DNA of 64,000 nt from JAMLHH01 sp037189845. Its GTDB lineage: Bacteria; Bacteroidota; Bacteroidia; Chitinophagales; JADIYW01. The notes beneath the pieces were generated by a model. The model searched no databases and was not told where the DNA came from. It was given only the letters and a program-made list of their open reading frames with translations. Made by a program: the position numbers and the translations under genes. The first letter of the stretch is position 1; each line of letters opens with the position of its first letter. The stretch spans positions 62,001 to 126,000 of the forward strand of contig JBBCIS010000004.1 in assembly GCA_037189845.1 (NCBI GenBank), written 5' to 3'. Positions 44,456 through 53,777 of the stretch are shown piece after piece.

Positions 44456-44463
44456 CAAATATA
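44456..44463 (-). promoter_or_regulatory. ilvB -7 promoter element TATATTTG
   Basis: Exact TAnnTTTG match on the minus strand, 35 bp before the ATG. No good TTG element at the -33 position. Confidence 0.5.
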
Positions 44464-44508
44464 ACCAATAATACAATTTCACTTCGTTTTTAATAATCTA
44501 CAATTAAA

Positions 44509-44521
44509 AGTTTAGTGTTTT
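44509..44521. repeat. 13-bp direct repeat, copy 2 (ilvB promoter)
   Basis: AGTTTAGTGTTTT, identical to the copy at 44436-44448, with starts 73 bp apart (about seven helical turns). Confidence 0.5.
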
Positions 44522-44669
44522 ATTAACAGTTATTATGTAGAATCCCGCCGGATATTGAAAGAAAGAGAAAAATTGCCTGAAATATTTATCTATAAAGCAA
44601 TTGGGAGGATAGTAGTAATGAGTATTGAGTAGATGAATTTATTTTGCTAACTAAACGACACTGCGTCTG

Positions 44670-45554
44670 CTATTCAAAGTCATAAACATTCGTTTCGATT
44701 TCATGGGCAATTAGTCTGTCATTGATAATTTCTTCTATTTCGCTCCACTGCCCACCAGCAAGACCGCAACCGATTCTCGGCATGTGTACGCTTACGTTTT
44801 GTCGTTTGGCAAACTGCCGGACTCTTTCTAAACATTCCGAAACGTACGAATAGCGGATAGGCGGTATCCCATCCACGTCCGGTTTGATATCTCTTTGGGC
44901 AATCATATTGGCTATCCAAATATCGTCCGCAACCCCGACAAACTGGACATTACCCAACTCAAATTTCTTTTCGTCAGAATATCTGTCCCTGCTTTCAAGC
45001 CGTTCAAATTGTACGGTATCGTTTTGTTCCAATCTCTTGTTTTTGTACCAACGTCTATATTCAAGTTTAGGCTGCTTCCACTTTTGGGAGATCGCCATTA
45101 CGAAACCTTTTCCCCAACCACCTACGTCATTACAGATGTGAACGATGACTTTTATTCCGCTGCCACCGGGGTTTGTCGCGTCTCCTTTTGTGAATTTTAT
45201 CGGCATCAGTTCTATTGGTTTGAAATTTTTGTTCAGTGATTTAGTATCAATGTACAAGCTGAAACCGTTGTAGGTCGGGTCGTCTTTGTCCGATACAGGA
45301 ACAACTCTGTTTTCTACTTCATCGGCGTTGACAGGATAACAGTAATATCCCAATGATATGTAGTGGTTTGGCTTGCTGACGATTACCCTTTCTCCTTTCA
45401 GTAATTTTGCTGTTCCGCCACCTGTATATGGTTTCATGAAATGTGTCATGTAGTCGATTTCAACATCCTGTACGGCTTTAAATACTTCACCGCCTTTCGG
45501 ATAAATCTTCCCCATATACCCCAAAAATCTGTATATCAAACTTTTAATGTTCAT
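44670..45554 (-). CDS. Macro-domain protein with an unknown N-terminal domain
   Basis: 294 residues. Residues 118-290 form a macro domain (ADP-ribose or derivative binding): IKFTKGDATNPGGSGIKVIV, HICNDVGGWGKGF, then FVGVADDIWIANMIAQR and PRIGCGLAGGQWSEIE. The Alc1/POA1-like layout favours ADP-ribose hydrolysis or reading. Residues 1-117 (PYTGGGTAKLLKGERVIVSK and others) match nothing I recognise. It overlaps the upstream gene by four bases, so it is translationally coupled. No ADP-ribosyltransferase is visible nearby. Confidence 0.8.
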   Translation of the reverse strand: MNIKSLIYRFLGYMGKIYPKGGEVFKAVQDVEIDYMTHFMKPYTGGGTAKLLKGERVIVSKPNHYISLGYYCYPVNADEVENRVVPVSDKDDPTYNGFSLYIDTKSLNKNFKPIELMPIKFTKGDATNPGGSGIKVIVHICNDVGGWGKGFVMAISQKWKQPKLEYRRWYKNKRLEQNDTVQFERLESRDRYSDEKKFELGNVQFVGVADDIWIANMIAQRDIKPDVDGIPPIRYSYVSECLERVRQFAKRQNVSVHMPRIGCGLAGGQWSEIEEIINDRLIAHEIETNVYDFE

Positions 45555-45967
45555 TGTTGTCGCTCACCAATGTAATTCTGCTTAATACTATCGGGTATTT
45601 GTGTCCAAATATGCTCTGGAAGTCCAAACTTCTTTTCTGAGATAATTTCACCATTTCTATATATTGTTACCGTGTCCCAATACACTAAAAAGGAGTCTCC
45701 TTCATGAATAAATTCCATCCAACCATCTGCAATCAGGCTGTCTGTATCATCAAAAACATAAATACCAGAAAATCGGTCAATACTACCATCCAAAAAATTG
45801 GTACAGCTCCCCTCAATACAACTCTCCGACCAGTCAAATTTCAGTTGTAAATTCTTGATACCGTAGTGTTTCAAATCTGTAGTCAAATGTTTTTCAACCA
45901 ATTCTTTCAGCATCAGTCCCATTGAACTCCCAAACCCCATTTCTGTATAATTTGGCTTTTTAATCAT
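45551..45967 (-). CDS. Hypothetical protein coupled to the macro-domain gene
   Basis: 138 residues, acidic, no signal. WSESCIEGSCTNFLDGSIDR and FGLPEHIWTQIPDSIKQNYI are striking but unassigned; size and composition resemble small immunity-type proteins. It overlaps the macro-domain gene by ATGA (45551-45554). Together they form an accessory pair between aroC and the ilv operon, beginning just after a 63-bp imperfect palindrome. Confidence 0.6.
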   Translation of the reverse strand: MIKKPNYTEMGFGSSMGLMLKELVEKHLTTDLKHYGIKNLQLKFDWSESCIEGSCTNFLDGSIDRFSGIYVFDDTDSLIADGWMEFIHEGDSFLVYWDTVTIYRNGEIISEKKFGLPEHIWTQIPDSIKQNYIGERQQ

Positions 45968-45979
45968 CGTCGTGTTTTA

Positions 45980-46042
45980 GCATACCACATAACCCAAAAT
46001 AGGATCACCTTCCAATTTTGCAGTGGCATTTCATTGGTATGC
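45980..46042. repeat. 63-bp imperfect palindrome next to aroC
   Basis: Outer arms GCATACC and GGTATGC match perfectly; inner arms CAAAATAGG and CCAATTTTG match with one bulge. It ends on the base before the aroC stop codon, and the accessory gene pair starts 13 bp from its other end. No T run follows, so it is a weak terminator; it may be a cassette boundary. Confidence 0.45.
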
Positions 46043-47131
46043 CTACAGCTGCTTCAATTTCGAAGTTCTGTTTCTCAACCAGTGATCAGCCAGCACCAAA
46101 GCTGACATAGCTTCCACAATAGGCACTGCTCTTGGCAGCACACATGGATCATGACGACCACGGCCTGTCACCTCTACTTCATTACCTTCATTATCTACAG
46201 AAGTCTGAACTTTCATGATCGTTGCGACAGATTTGAAAGCAACTCTGAAATAAATATCCATTCCGTTGGAAATCCCTCCCTGAATACCACCACTTCTGTT
46301 CGTAGCAGTCTTTACGACTCCGTCTTCAGTATAAAATGCATCATTATGCGCACTTCCTCTCAATTCCACTCCGGCAAAACCACTTCCGTATTCAAAAGCT
46401 TTTGCAGCATTGATACTCAGCATCGCTTTACCTAAATCTGCATGTAGCTTGTCAAATACAGGCTCACCCAATCCAGCAGGAACTCCTTTTATAACACCTG
46501 TCACTACACCGCCAATAGTATCTCCGTCTTTTTTCACTTCTTTGATGAGCTCTATCATACGGTTTGCAGTATCCGGCTCAGGACATCTGACGTCATTGGA
46601 ATCTATTAAAGACAGGTCTACCTCTTCATGAGATTGCTCCAATCTAATTGGTCCGACTTGTGAGACGTAAGCATGGATTGAAATCCCCACAGTTGCCAGA
46701 AGTTGTTTTGCTACCGCACCAGCCGCTACACGTGCTGCAGTTTCACGGGCAGAAGAACGACCTCCCCCTCTGTAATCTCTGTAGCCAAACTTGGCATCAA
46801 ATGTATAATCCGCATGTGACGGACGATATTTATCTTTGATATGATCGTAATCCTTTGATTTCTGATCTCCGTTATAGATGACCATCCCGATGGGAGTACC
46901 TTCTGTCACTCCTTCAAAAACTCCTGAAAGCAGCTGAAAGGTATCTTCTTCTTTACGTTGAGTAACGATGTTCGATTGCCCCGGCTTACGACGATCCAAT
47001 TCCAGTTGAATGGCATCCAGATCTACAGTCAGCCCCGCCGGGCATCCATCAATGATCACACCTAAGCCTTTGCCGTGTGATTCTCCAAAAGTCGTGATAC
47101 GGAATACTTGTCCGAAAGTGCTACCGGCCAT
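46043..47131 (-). CDS. aroC: Chorismate synthase
   Basis: 362 residues from the ATG at 47131 (MAGSTFGQVF); eight further codons are open upstream but unlikely. FGESHGKGLGVIIDGCPAG, RPSHADYTFDAKFGYRDYRG and GGGRSSARETAARVAAGAVA are the FMN and EPSP signatures, and GRHDPCVLPRAVPIVEAM closes the site. Makes chorismate from EPSP with reduced FMN. Confidence 0.95.
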   Translation of the reverse strand: MAGSTFGQVFRITTFGESHGKGLGVIIDGCPAGLTVDLDAIQLELDRRKPGQSNIVTQRKEEDTFQLLSGVFEGVTEGTPIGMVIYNGDQKSKDYDHIKDKYRPSHADYTFDAKFGYRDYRGGGRSSARETAARVAAGAVAKQLLATVGISIHAYVSQVGPIRLEQSHEEVDLSLIDSNDVRCPEPDTANRMIELIKEVKKDGDTIGGVVTGVIKGVPAGLGEPVFDKLHADLGKAMLSINAAKAFEYGSGFAGVELRGSAHNDAFYTEDGVVKTATNRSGGIQGGISNGMDIYFRVAFKSVATIMKVQTSVDNEGNEVEVTGRGRHDPCVLPRAVPIVEAMSALVLADHWLRNRTSKLKQL

Positions 47132-47209
47132 GGTGCAAAGATAATTTTTTACCACTTACATTTTTCAATTTAAAATTATACACACCATGAAAAGCACTAT
47201 TTTAGTTGT

Positions 47210-47734
47210 ATGAAACGTAGCGAACTGTTGGTAGCACCTCCTTTTTACCATGGATATATTGATTCTGTAGAAGATGACGATATTGTCATGGCTTTAAAAA
47301 AATCTGTAAAAAGATTACAGGATATCCCGGTAGAAAAATGGGAACAGCTGCACCAGACTGCCTATTTTCCTGGCAAGTGGTCTTTAAATGAGCTCATACA
47401 ACACATGATTGATACGGAAAGAATTATGTGCTACAGAGCACTTACTTTTGCGAGGCAGGATTTGATAGAAATTCCGGGATTTAATGAAGATGCTTATGCT
47501 ACGCTCAGCTATGCCAATAACCGAAGCATCAGCGAGCTTATAGAAGAGCTTGTTGCTGTACGAATCAGCTCTTATTTTCTTTTTAAGAGCTTTCCAGATC
47601 AGGTGATCAATACTGTTGGCAGAGCAAACGGAAACGATATCAGTGTCAAGTCTTTTGGGTTTATCATTCTGGGACATCTGATACACCATTTTAAAGTGAT
47701 CGAAGAAAGATATCTGCCCCTGCTTGCATATTAG
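47210..47734 (+). CDS. DinB/YfiT-family putative metal-dependent protein
   Basis: 174 residues forming a four-helix bundle. The three family His are in LIQHMIDTERIMCYRAL, and GHLIHHFKVIEERYLP near the end. The family includes thiol-dependent enzymes (bacillithiol or mycothiol transferases) and uncharacterised DinB proteins; no particular reaction can be assigned here. Divergent from aroC. Confidence 0.8.
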   Translation: MKRSELLVAPPFYHGYIDSVEDDDIVMALKKSVKRLQDIPVEKWEQLHQTAYFPGKWSLNELIQHMIDTERIMCYRALTFARQDLIEIPGFNEDAYATLSYANNRSISELIEELVAVRISSYFLFKSFPDQVINTVGRANGNDISVKSFGFIILGHLIHHFKVIEERYLPLLAY

Positions 47735-48011
47735 AGTTTGGAGATACAGCAATTCACACACATACCCACTCTCTCATCAAATTGGTGCACCAGAGCTCAC
47801 CTTAAGACAGACTCCTTTTATCTGTGATTTTCAATGTGCCAACACTTCGGTATTTCGGCTCTCCTTGATCAATAATCATGGTGATAAATGTTCCAAAAAC
47901 TGTGTAATACAATTATCTATACTCAATATTTTCAATCAAATACACATTAAAAACACGCAATCAAGCATATTATTTAGTATTTTCACAGGGTATTTTTTAA
48001 TTCAACTTTAT

Positions 48012-48755
48012 ATGTTTCGTTTTTTACTGCTTATTTCAATCATCACTACTATCGGCGCCTGTCAAAGGAAAGAAAAGCCCTCTTCAAACCTTGCACAGAC
48101 AGATATATTAAAAATTGATTCCATTGCTCCCAATGTATGGATTCATCGCTCCTATTTACAAACTGAAAGCTTTGGAAAAGTAGAGTGCAACGGATTGATC
48201 TATAAAAACGGAGATGATATTGTCATCATAGACACACCTGTAGATGATTCATCTTCTACAGCATTGCTCAGCTGGATCAATGCAAATCTGAACAATAAAG
48301 TGAAAGCGGTCGTTTGCACACATTTTCATGAAGATTGCATAGGAGGTATAAAAGTATTTAATGAGCAGAAAATACCCTCTTATGCATATTATAAGACAAT
48401 AGAAAAAGCACAGGAAAAAGGACTCACCGCCCCTGCCACCGGATTTACAAATGACCTGATTGTTCACACAGGAGATCATTTTATCCAATGCTCATATGTG
48501 GGAGCAGGACATACTCATGACAACAGTGTAGTATATATTCCGGAACACAAAATATTATTCGGAGGATGTCTGATCAAAGCAATGGATGCAGACAAGGGTT
48601 ATCTGGGTGATGCAGACACACTGGAATGGTCATCCACCATACAAAAGGTTAAAAGCCAGTTTCCTGAAGCTGAAATTATTGTACCGGGTCATGGTGAACA
48701 TGGAGGAAGGGGCTTACTGGATTACACAGAAAAATTGTTTAAACACAAGCAATAG
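48012..48755 (+). CDS. Subclass B1 metallo-beta-lactamase-like lipoprotein
   Basis: 247 residues from the ATG at 48012; the frame is open to 47724 but that part is non-coding in character. Lipobox TIGAC makes Cys17 the lipid anchor. Zinc ligands of subclass B1 are all present: THFHEDC (His104, His106, Asp108), GAGHTHDNS (His167), FGGCLIK (Cys186, with Lys189 of the carboxylate-binding site) and PGHGEHGG (His227). The end QKVKSQFPEAEIIVPGHG is also B1-like. Hydrolysis of beta-lactams in the periplasm is expected but unproved; other MBL-fold hydrolases lack this full set. Confidence 0.8.
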   Translation: MFRFLLLISIITTIGACQRKEKPSSNLAQTDILKIDSIAPNVWIHRSYLQTESFGKVECNGLIYKNGDDIVIIDTPVDDSSSTALLSWINANLNNKVKAVVCTHFHEDCIGGIKVFNEQKIPSYAYYKTIEKAQEKGLTAPATGFTNDLIVHTGDHFIQCSYVGAGHTHDNSVVYIPEHKILFGGCLIKAMDADKGYLGDADTLEWSSTIQKVKSQFPEAEIIVPGHGEHGGRGLLDYTEKLFKHKQ

Positions 48756-48941
48756 CACTTCATAACAATATTAACATGCTTGCTGTCTGTGCTGAGTTTA
48801 TTGGAGTAGCATGTCGTCCTATTGAATGTCGTCCAGAAAAGATGTCTATTGGTATAAGTCATCTAATTTATAACACCACCCTATATTTTATACCTTTTTT
48901 CATCATAGTATTTACTACTTTTACTTTCATAGCATTTCTAT

Positions 48942-50840
48942 ATGAAAAAGATCTCTTCCTTTTTTCTTTTATTTCTTTTTGCTGTTACTATCTCTTTCGG
49001 TCAGGAAAAGAAATTCACCCTTTTACACACCAGTGACGAACATTCAACACTGACACCCATACCGCTCACTGATTACAACAAAGAGCAAAATAATCCCACT
49101 CTGGGCGGATTTGCAAGATTAGCCACTAAAGTCCAACAAATTAAGACTGCTAAAGGTACTGAGCCTGTGCTCCTGCTCTCTGCCGGAGATATTATGGGCG
49201 GTTCTCCGTTTGCATGGCTGATCCTCAACAAAAAATCCTATGAGATAAACATCATGCAGAAAATCGGTTACGATGCTATGGCTATCGGCAATCATGAGTT
49301 TGATTACGGACCGGATATTCTGGCAGAATATTTTTCCAGAGCAGGTTATCAGGGAGCTCAGCCGCAGATGGCTATCATCAACTCCAATCTGAACATTCCG
49401 GATGCAGCTTCTCTGAAGAAAATCAATATTCTACCTCATAAAATCTACACACTCTCCAATGGTGTAAAAGTAGGTGTTTTCGGACTTTTAGGAGCATCTG
49501 CCTATTCTCTGGCACCTGCAGCAGGAGATGTCACGATCTTTGACCAGTTTGAAACCGGCCAAAAAACAGCAGATGCACTTCGAAAAGAAGGTGCAGATGT
49601 AGTAGTACTGCTCTCCCACTCCGGCATTGATGAAGACCGTCAGATGGCAAAAAAAATCAAAGGTATTGACGTTATTTTAGGCGGTCACGATCATATCAAA
49701 ACACCTCAACCTGAAATTATCAACAATACTATTATCGTTCACCCGAGCTATTATCTGCAGTATGTGGGTCAGCTGGAACTCGCATTCGACCCGGAAACAA
49801 AAAAAGTCCGTCTTGCCAATGGCGACACAGGTACAGATTATCTGCAGCCTTTGGGATTTGATATTCCGGAAGATTCCACCATCGCAGCATTGATCCTGGA
49901 AGCAACCAATGAATTAGATACTTTCTTGCAAAATTATACCAACGGACAGTTCAGAGATATAGCAGAAACAGTTATCACATCTGATTTCGATGTCAAAAAA
50001 GATGCTGATTTCAAGGAAACAACTATCGGTAACTTTGTAGCAGATGCTATGCGTCTGGAGGCTTCTAAAATCACCGGACAACGTGTGGATTTTGCGATTC
50101 AGGCGAATGGTGTCATTCGTGGCGATATTTTAACCGGAACACAGCCGTGGTCGAAAGGCAAATTTGCATTATTCGATTTGCTGACTTTGTCAGGATTAGG
50201 CTCAGGTCCCGACAAATCCGCCGGATATCCTATGGTTTCCTGCTATCTGACTGAGAAAGAGATCTTCAACGTACTGGAAGTTACAGCCATGCTTTCTCAG
50301 GTATACGGAGATAATTTTTTCTTACAGATTTCAGGATTGAAATATACTTACGATCCGGGGAAATCCATGTGGTTAAAGATAGGCAGCACACCTATTCCTG
50401 CAACGAAAGCAGTCAAATCTGCTTATATCTACACAGGAGAAGGCATACAGGACAATTCTGAAAACTATACGGAATTGAAACGGGATGGCGACAGATTATT
50501 CCATGTTGTGACAGATTACTATCTGGCAGCATTTTTACCGATGGTGGGTAAAGTACTACCTAAGCTGGAAATCGTTTTCAAAGACAAGGAACGCAACAAA
50601 AAGGATTTAGATAAGTGCATTATTTATCAGCAGGGCGGTAAAGAATTTAAAGTATGGCAAGCCGTAGCAATGTACGCACAGGAATCTGGCAAAATGCCTG
50701 AATCTTATGCTTCTACTCAGAACAGAATCACCAAACATGAAGGTATTCCATTGAAATTCTGGACTATTTCACTTTTAGTTTTATTGGTTGTAGGTATTGT
50801 ATACGGAATCAGAAAGTTATTGAAACGTAAGAAAAAATAG
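48942..50840 (+). CDS. UshA-like metallophosphatase/5'-nucleotidase, membrane-anchored
   Basis: 632 residues. Signal peptide to SFGQ (residue 21). The metallophosphatase part has LLHTSDEHS, LLSAGDIMGGSPFAW, AIGNHEFDYGP and ILGGHDHIKTP. The C-terminal nucleotidase domain has TTIGNFVADAMRLEA and FAIQANGVIRGDI. A single span at the end (FWTISLLVLLVVGIVYGI) plus RKLLKRKKK anchors it to the membrane, which soluble UshA lacks. Hydrolyses nucleotides or nucleotide sugars in the periplasm. The next gene starts 6 bases later. Confidence 0.9.
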   Translation: MKKISSFFLLFLFAVTISFGQEKKFTLLHTSDEHSTLTPIPLTDYNKEQNNPTLGGFARLATKVQQIKTAKGTEPVLLLSAGDIMGGSPFAWLILNKKSYEINIMQKIGYDAMAIGNHEFDYGPDILAEYFSRAGYQGAQPQMAIINSNLNIPDAASLKKINILPHKIYTLSNGVKVGVFGLLGASAYSLAPAAGDVTIFDQFETGQKTADALRKEGADVVVLLSHSGIDEDRQMAKKIKGIDVILGGHDHIKTPQPEIINNTIIVHPSYYLQYVGQLELAFDPETKKVRLANGDTGTDYLQPLGFDIPEDSTIAALILEATNELDTFLQNYTNGQFRDIAETVITSDFDVKKDADFKETTIGNFVADAMRLEASKITGQRVDFAIQANGVIRGDILTGTQPWSKGKFALFDLLTLSGLGSGPDKSAGYPMVSCYLTEKEIFNVLEVTAMLSQVYGDNFFLQISGLKYTYDPGKSMWLKIGSTPIPATKAVKSAYIYTGEGIQDNSENYTELKRDGDRLFHVVTDYYLAAFLPMVGKVLPKLEIVFKDKERNKKDLDKCIIYQQGGKEFKVWQAVAMYAQESGKMPESYASTQNRITKHEGIPLKFWTISLLVLLVVGIVYGIRKLLKRKKK

Positions 50841-50846
50841 CTCTAC

Positions 50847-51857
50847 ATGGATTCTGTGACCCAGATTGCGCTCGGTATAGCTGTTGCTGATAAAATTGCC
50901 GGTAAAAAATTAGGCAATAAAGCATTCCTGTACGGAGCCGTTTTAGGCACCATTCCTGATCTGGATGTATTGGTCGGCAAATTCATGGATCCGATAGATT
51001 CCATTGACATCCATCGGGGACTGAGCCATTCTGTCGTTTTCTTTCTGCTCATATCACCACCCATAGCCTGGTTGCTGACCCGGTGGGAACGCAAAAATGA
51101 GCTATCATTCAGTACAGCATGGCATATGGCATTCTGGTGTCTTTTCACCCATGTATGCCTGGATGCATTTACCAGTTGGGGCACACAGATATTCTGGCCG
51201 CTGGACTACAGAGTAGATTTCAAAACGATCTTCGTTGTGGATCCGATGTACACTCTGCCTTTGATTTTCTGCATCATCATGGCAGGCAGATTCAAAAGAG
51301 ATCATCCAAAAAGATTACAATGGACGAATCGCGGGCTCATCATCAGCACAGCATATCTGGCACTGACTGTGGCCACAAAATTCTATATGCTAAACAAATT
51401 TGAATCAGCACTACAACAACAAAACATCTCTTACCAGAATCTGATGGTAAAGCCTTCACCGCTGAATATCATCCTTTGGAATGCCAATGTGCAGACAGAA
51501 AACGGTTATTATCTGGGAGACTATTCTCTGCTGGATAAAAGCCCGATAACATTCAGATTTATCAACAAAAATGAACATTTATTAGCTCCGATTGCGGACG
51601 CGCCTAAAGTATTGCAGCTCAAAAAGATTTCCGAAGGCTGGTACACTGTGGACACTACGACATCAGGTTGGCTCATCAATGATTTGAGGTTCGGATTACT
51701 CCATCCATATTCACAGACAGAGCAACAATCTTTTGTGTTCAGCTATCAGCTTTGGGAAGAAAACGGAGTCATTCGTGCTGATGAACTCGGTAACAAAGAC
51801 CGCGAGTCCGGTAAAATTCTGTTGCAACAACTATTGGAACGGGTAAAGGGAAGATAA
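50847..51857 (+). CDS. YdjM-like membrane-bound metal-dependent hydrolase (DUF457)
   Basis: 336 residues. TQIALGIAVADKIAGKKLGN, LGTIPDLDVLVGKFMDPID and DIHRGLSHSVVFFLLI are the metal-site motifs of DUF457. It has four or five membrane segments in the first 190 residues, then a soluble tail (about 200-336) with no named domain. Family members are linked to phospholipid or envelope processes, but the reaction is unknown. Co-directional with the nucleotidase, 6 bases apart. Confidence 0.8.
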   Translation: MDSVTQIALGIAVADKIAGKKLGNKAFLYGAVLGTIPDLDVLVGKFMDPIDSIDIHRGLSHSVVFFLLISPPIAWLLTRWERKNELSFSTAWHMAFWCLFTHVCLDAFTSWGTQIFWPLDYRVDFKTIFVVDPMYTLPLIFCIIMAGRFKRDHPKRLQWTNRGLIISTAYLALTVATKFYMLNKFESALQQQNISYQNLMVKPSPLNIILWNANVQTENGYYLGDYSLLDKSPITFRFINKNEHLLAPIADAPKVLQLKKISEGWYTVDTTTSGWLINDLRFGLLHPYSQTEQQSFVFSYQLWEENGVIRADELGNKDRESGKILLQQLLERVKGR

Positions 51858-51909
51858 GAGAAGAAGAAGACACTGATAAAAGACAATAAAACCTTTACCC
51901 TGAAAACCT

Positions 51910-53139
51910 ATGGAAAAGCTATTTGAAAGTATTGAGAAATTGAAAATTGAATACGATAATAAAAGAGAAAAAGATAGATTTAATATAATTTCAATATTCC
52001 ACAAAGAGCGGGAAGAAAAACTGCATTCCCGTGTTATCTCTTATTTGCTCTCTCCAAGCTCAGGACACGGGATGAAAGAACTCTATTGTGAACTATTTAT
52101 TAGAAATGTATTGAAACTAAATGAAAATGAATTTAGCTTGTCAGACTTTAAAGTATTGCCCAATGAAGTTGATAAATCCGAATATAAATTTATCGACATC
52201 CTGATTATAAACAAGCCCTAAAGTCAGGCAATCATTATTGAAAATAAGATTGATGCAAATGACAGCAATCACGTCCACAAATCAACCGAAGAGGAAAATA
52301 TTAACTTCAACAGAAGCGGATATCTTGGTCAATTAGAGCGTTATTATAACACTATCAAAACCGGAAAAGATAAAGATGGAAGATTATGCCTGGAAACGAA
52401 ATGTGACAATATCTTCGTTTACTACCTGTCGACTAATGGCAAAGAACCGAGTAATGAAAGTATTGGAATGTTAAAAGGAACTTCAACAAGTTGGAATGAT
52501 AAAAGTATTATTTCATACGACCTTGATGTAAGAGCCTGGCTAAAAGATTGCATAGAGAAAACACCTTTGGAAAAAGTACTGCTCAAAGAATTCCTTGGAC
52601 ATTATTTAAAAATCGTAAACAAAATGACATATAACGATATCTCTTCCGAAGAGATAATTCACCTAAAAGATATAATCGGAGATAATATTCAGAAATCAAA
52701 ATATTTGATGGACAACTTTAAACATGTAAAATGGCATACTGTTTACGATTTCTGGAAAGAGTTAGCCTATCAACTTGAAATTGCCGGCTATATAAACATT
52801 AGCACATATACTAATAATAAAAATTCAAACAACAGACTATTTGAAAATTCCATAACTGAGGTTACTCATCACAACAAAGCGAACTTAAACTATGGCCTTT
52901 TATTCGATTTAAAAAATGGGAATAGAGCTTATATCTCCAGTCTTGGTAGACTTTCCTGGGGAAATCAAAATCTTAATAAATGGATATACTTTGAACAAGA
53001 AATCAATTTTTCAGATTTTTCTATAGATAGCACATATAGTTTGATAAATCAAGAAAATATGAAATCATCTATTGAAGCCATTATAAAGGAAATTTCAGAT
53101 GCCGAAAAAAATGGTTTTATGAATTTAAACCCAATTTAA
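51910..53139 (+). pseudogene. PD-(D/E)XK nuclease-family gene with one in-frame stop
   Basis: Coding resumes in the same frame after TAA at 52219-52221 and continues to 53139, so a full protein of 409 residues is interrupted by one codon. The metal motif straddles the stop: Asp in KFIDILIINK lies before it and ENK of AIIIENKIDAND after it. RSGYLGQLERYYNTIKTGKD, NIFVYYLSTNGKEPSNES and LDVRAWLKDCIEKTPLEKVL continue the family pattern. A single change such as TAA to TCA would restore it, so this could also be a sequencing error. It is isolated from restriction or toxin partners. Confidence 0.8.
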
Positions 53140-53196
53140 AGCACTACACGAAGTATATTCCAAGAAACAACATAAACCGACAAAGCCACTATCTTT

Positions 53197-53727
53197 ATGC
53201 AGAAAACCAACACATCTATACTATTCTCCCTTTTCTCTATTCTCCTTTTGATTTCTTGTGAGCAAATCGAAAAAACAAGAGCTGCAGTAAATACAGCCGA
53301 AGAATATGCTCAAAAAATCATGGATGGCGATATTTTGCCCACAGATAGTGAAGAAAATTTAGCCTTTTTACAAGGATTGACCAGCTTGGATTCTGCCCAA
53401 AGAATCAAAGCTTTTGATTACTATCTCCAACTTAACAAGTACAGTAATGGTACTTTAGGTGGATTATTAACAGGACATATCAAAAATTATTTTCTCGAAC
53501 ATCCACAGGAGTTTTTACATCTTTTCAAGTTACTCTCAGATGAACAACAATCCAAAATTATAGACGATCTTTCCTATGAATTTTATGCCTCAGGACTAGA
53601 AGGAAAAAATGACATTCTGCCATTTATAAAGGAAACTCTTCAAAAATGCAAAAGCTGTGATGCTGCTACTGTAGAGAATATCTACACACAAATTATTGAA
53701 CAATACATGGAAGTAAATGCAGAATAG
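53197..53727 (+). CDS. Hypothetical lipoprotein
   Basis: 176 residues. Lipobox LLISC gives a lipidated Cys21, followed by EQIEKTRAAVNTAEEYAQ. The mature part is all-helical (ENLAFLQGLTSLDSAQRIKA; HLFKLLSDEQQSKIIDDLSY) with a CKSC pair near residue 153. No family recognised. Independent of the broken nuclease upstream (57-base gap). Confidence 0.6.
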   Translation: MQKTNTSILFSLFSILLLISCEQIEKTRAAVNTAEEYAQKIMDGDILPTDSEENLAFLQGLTSLDSAQRIKAFDYYLQLNKYSNGTLGGLLTGHIKNYFLEHPQEFLHLFKLLSDEQQSKIIDDLSYEFYASGLEGKNDILPFIKETLQKCKSCDAATVENIYTQIIEQYMEVNAE

Positions 53728-53777
53728 TACTTTTCAAATAGCTAAACGAAATTGATTTATATAAATAGACCCATCCA

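Noticed and set aside
47724..48011. N-terminal extension of the metallo-beta-lactamase frame
   Set aside because: The lipoprotein signal starts at 48012; the 96 codons before it look non-coding and overlap the DinB stop.
48776..49036. 86-codon frame before the nucleotidase gene
   Set aside because: It overlaps the nucleotidase signal peptide in another frame and reads as a hydrophobic, low-quality translation.
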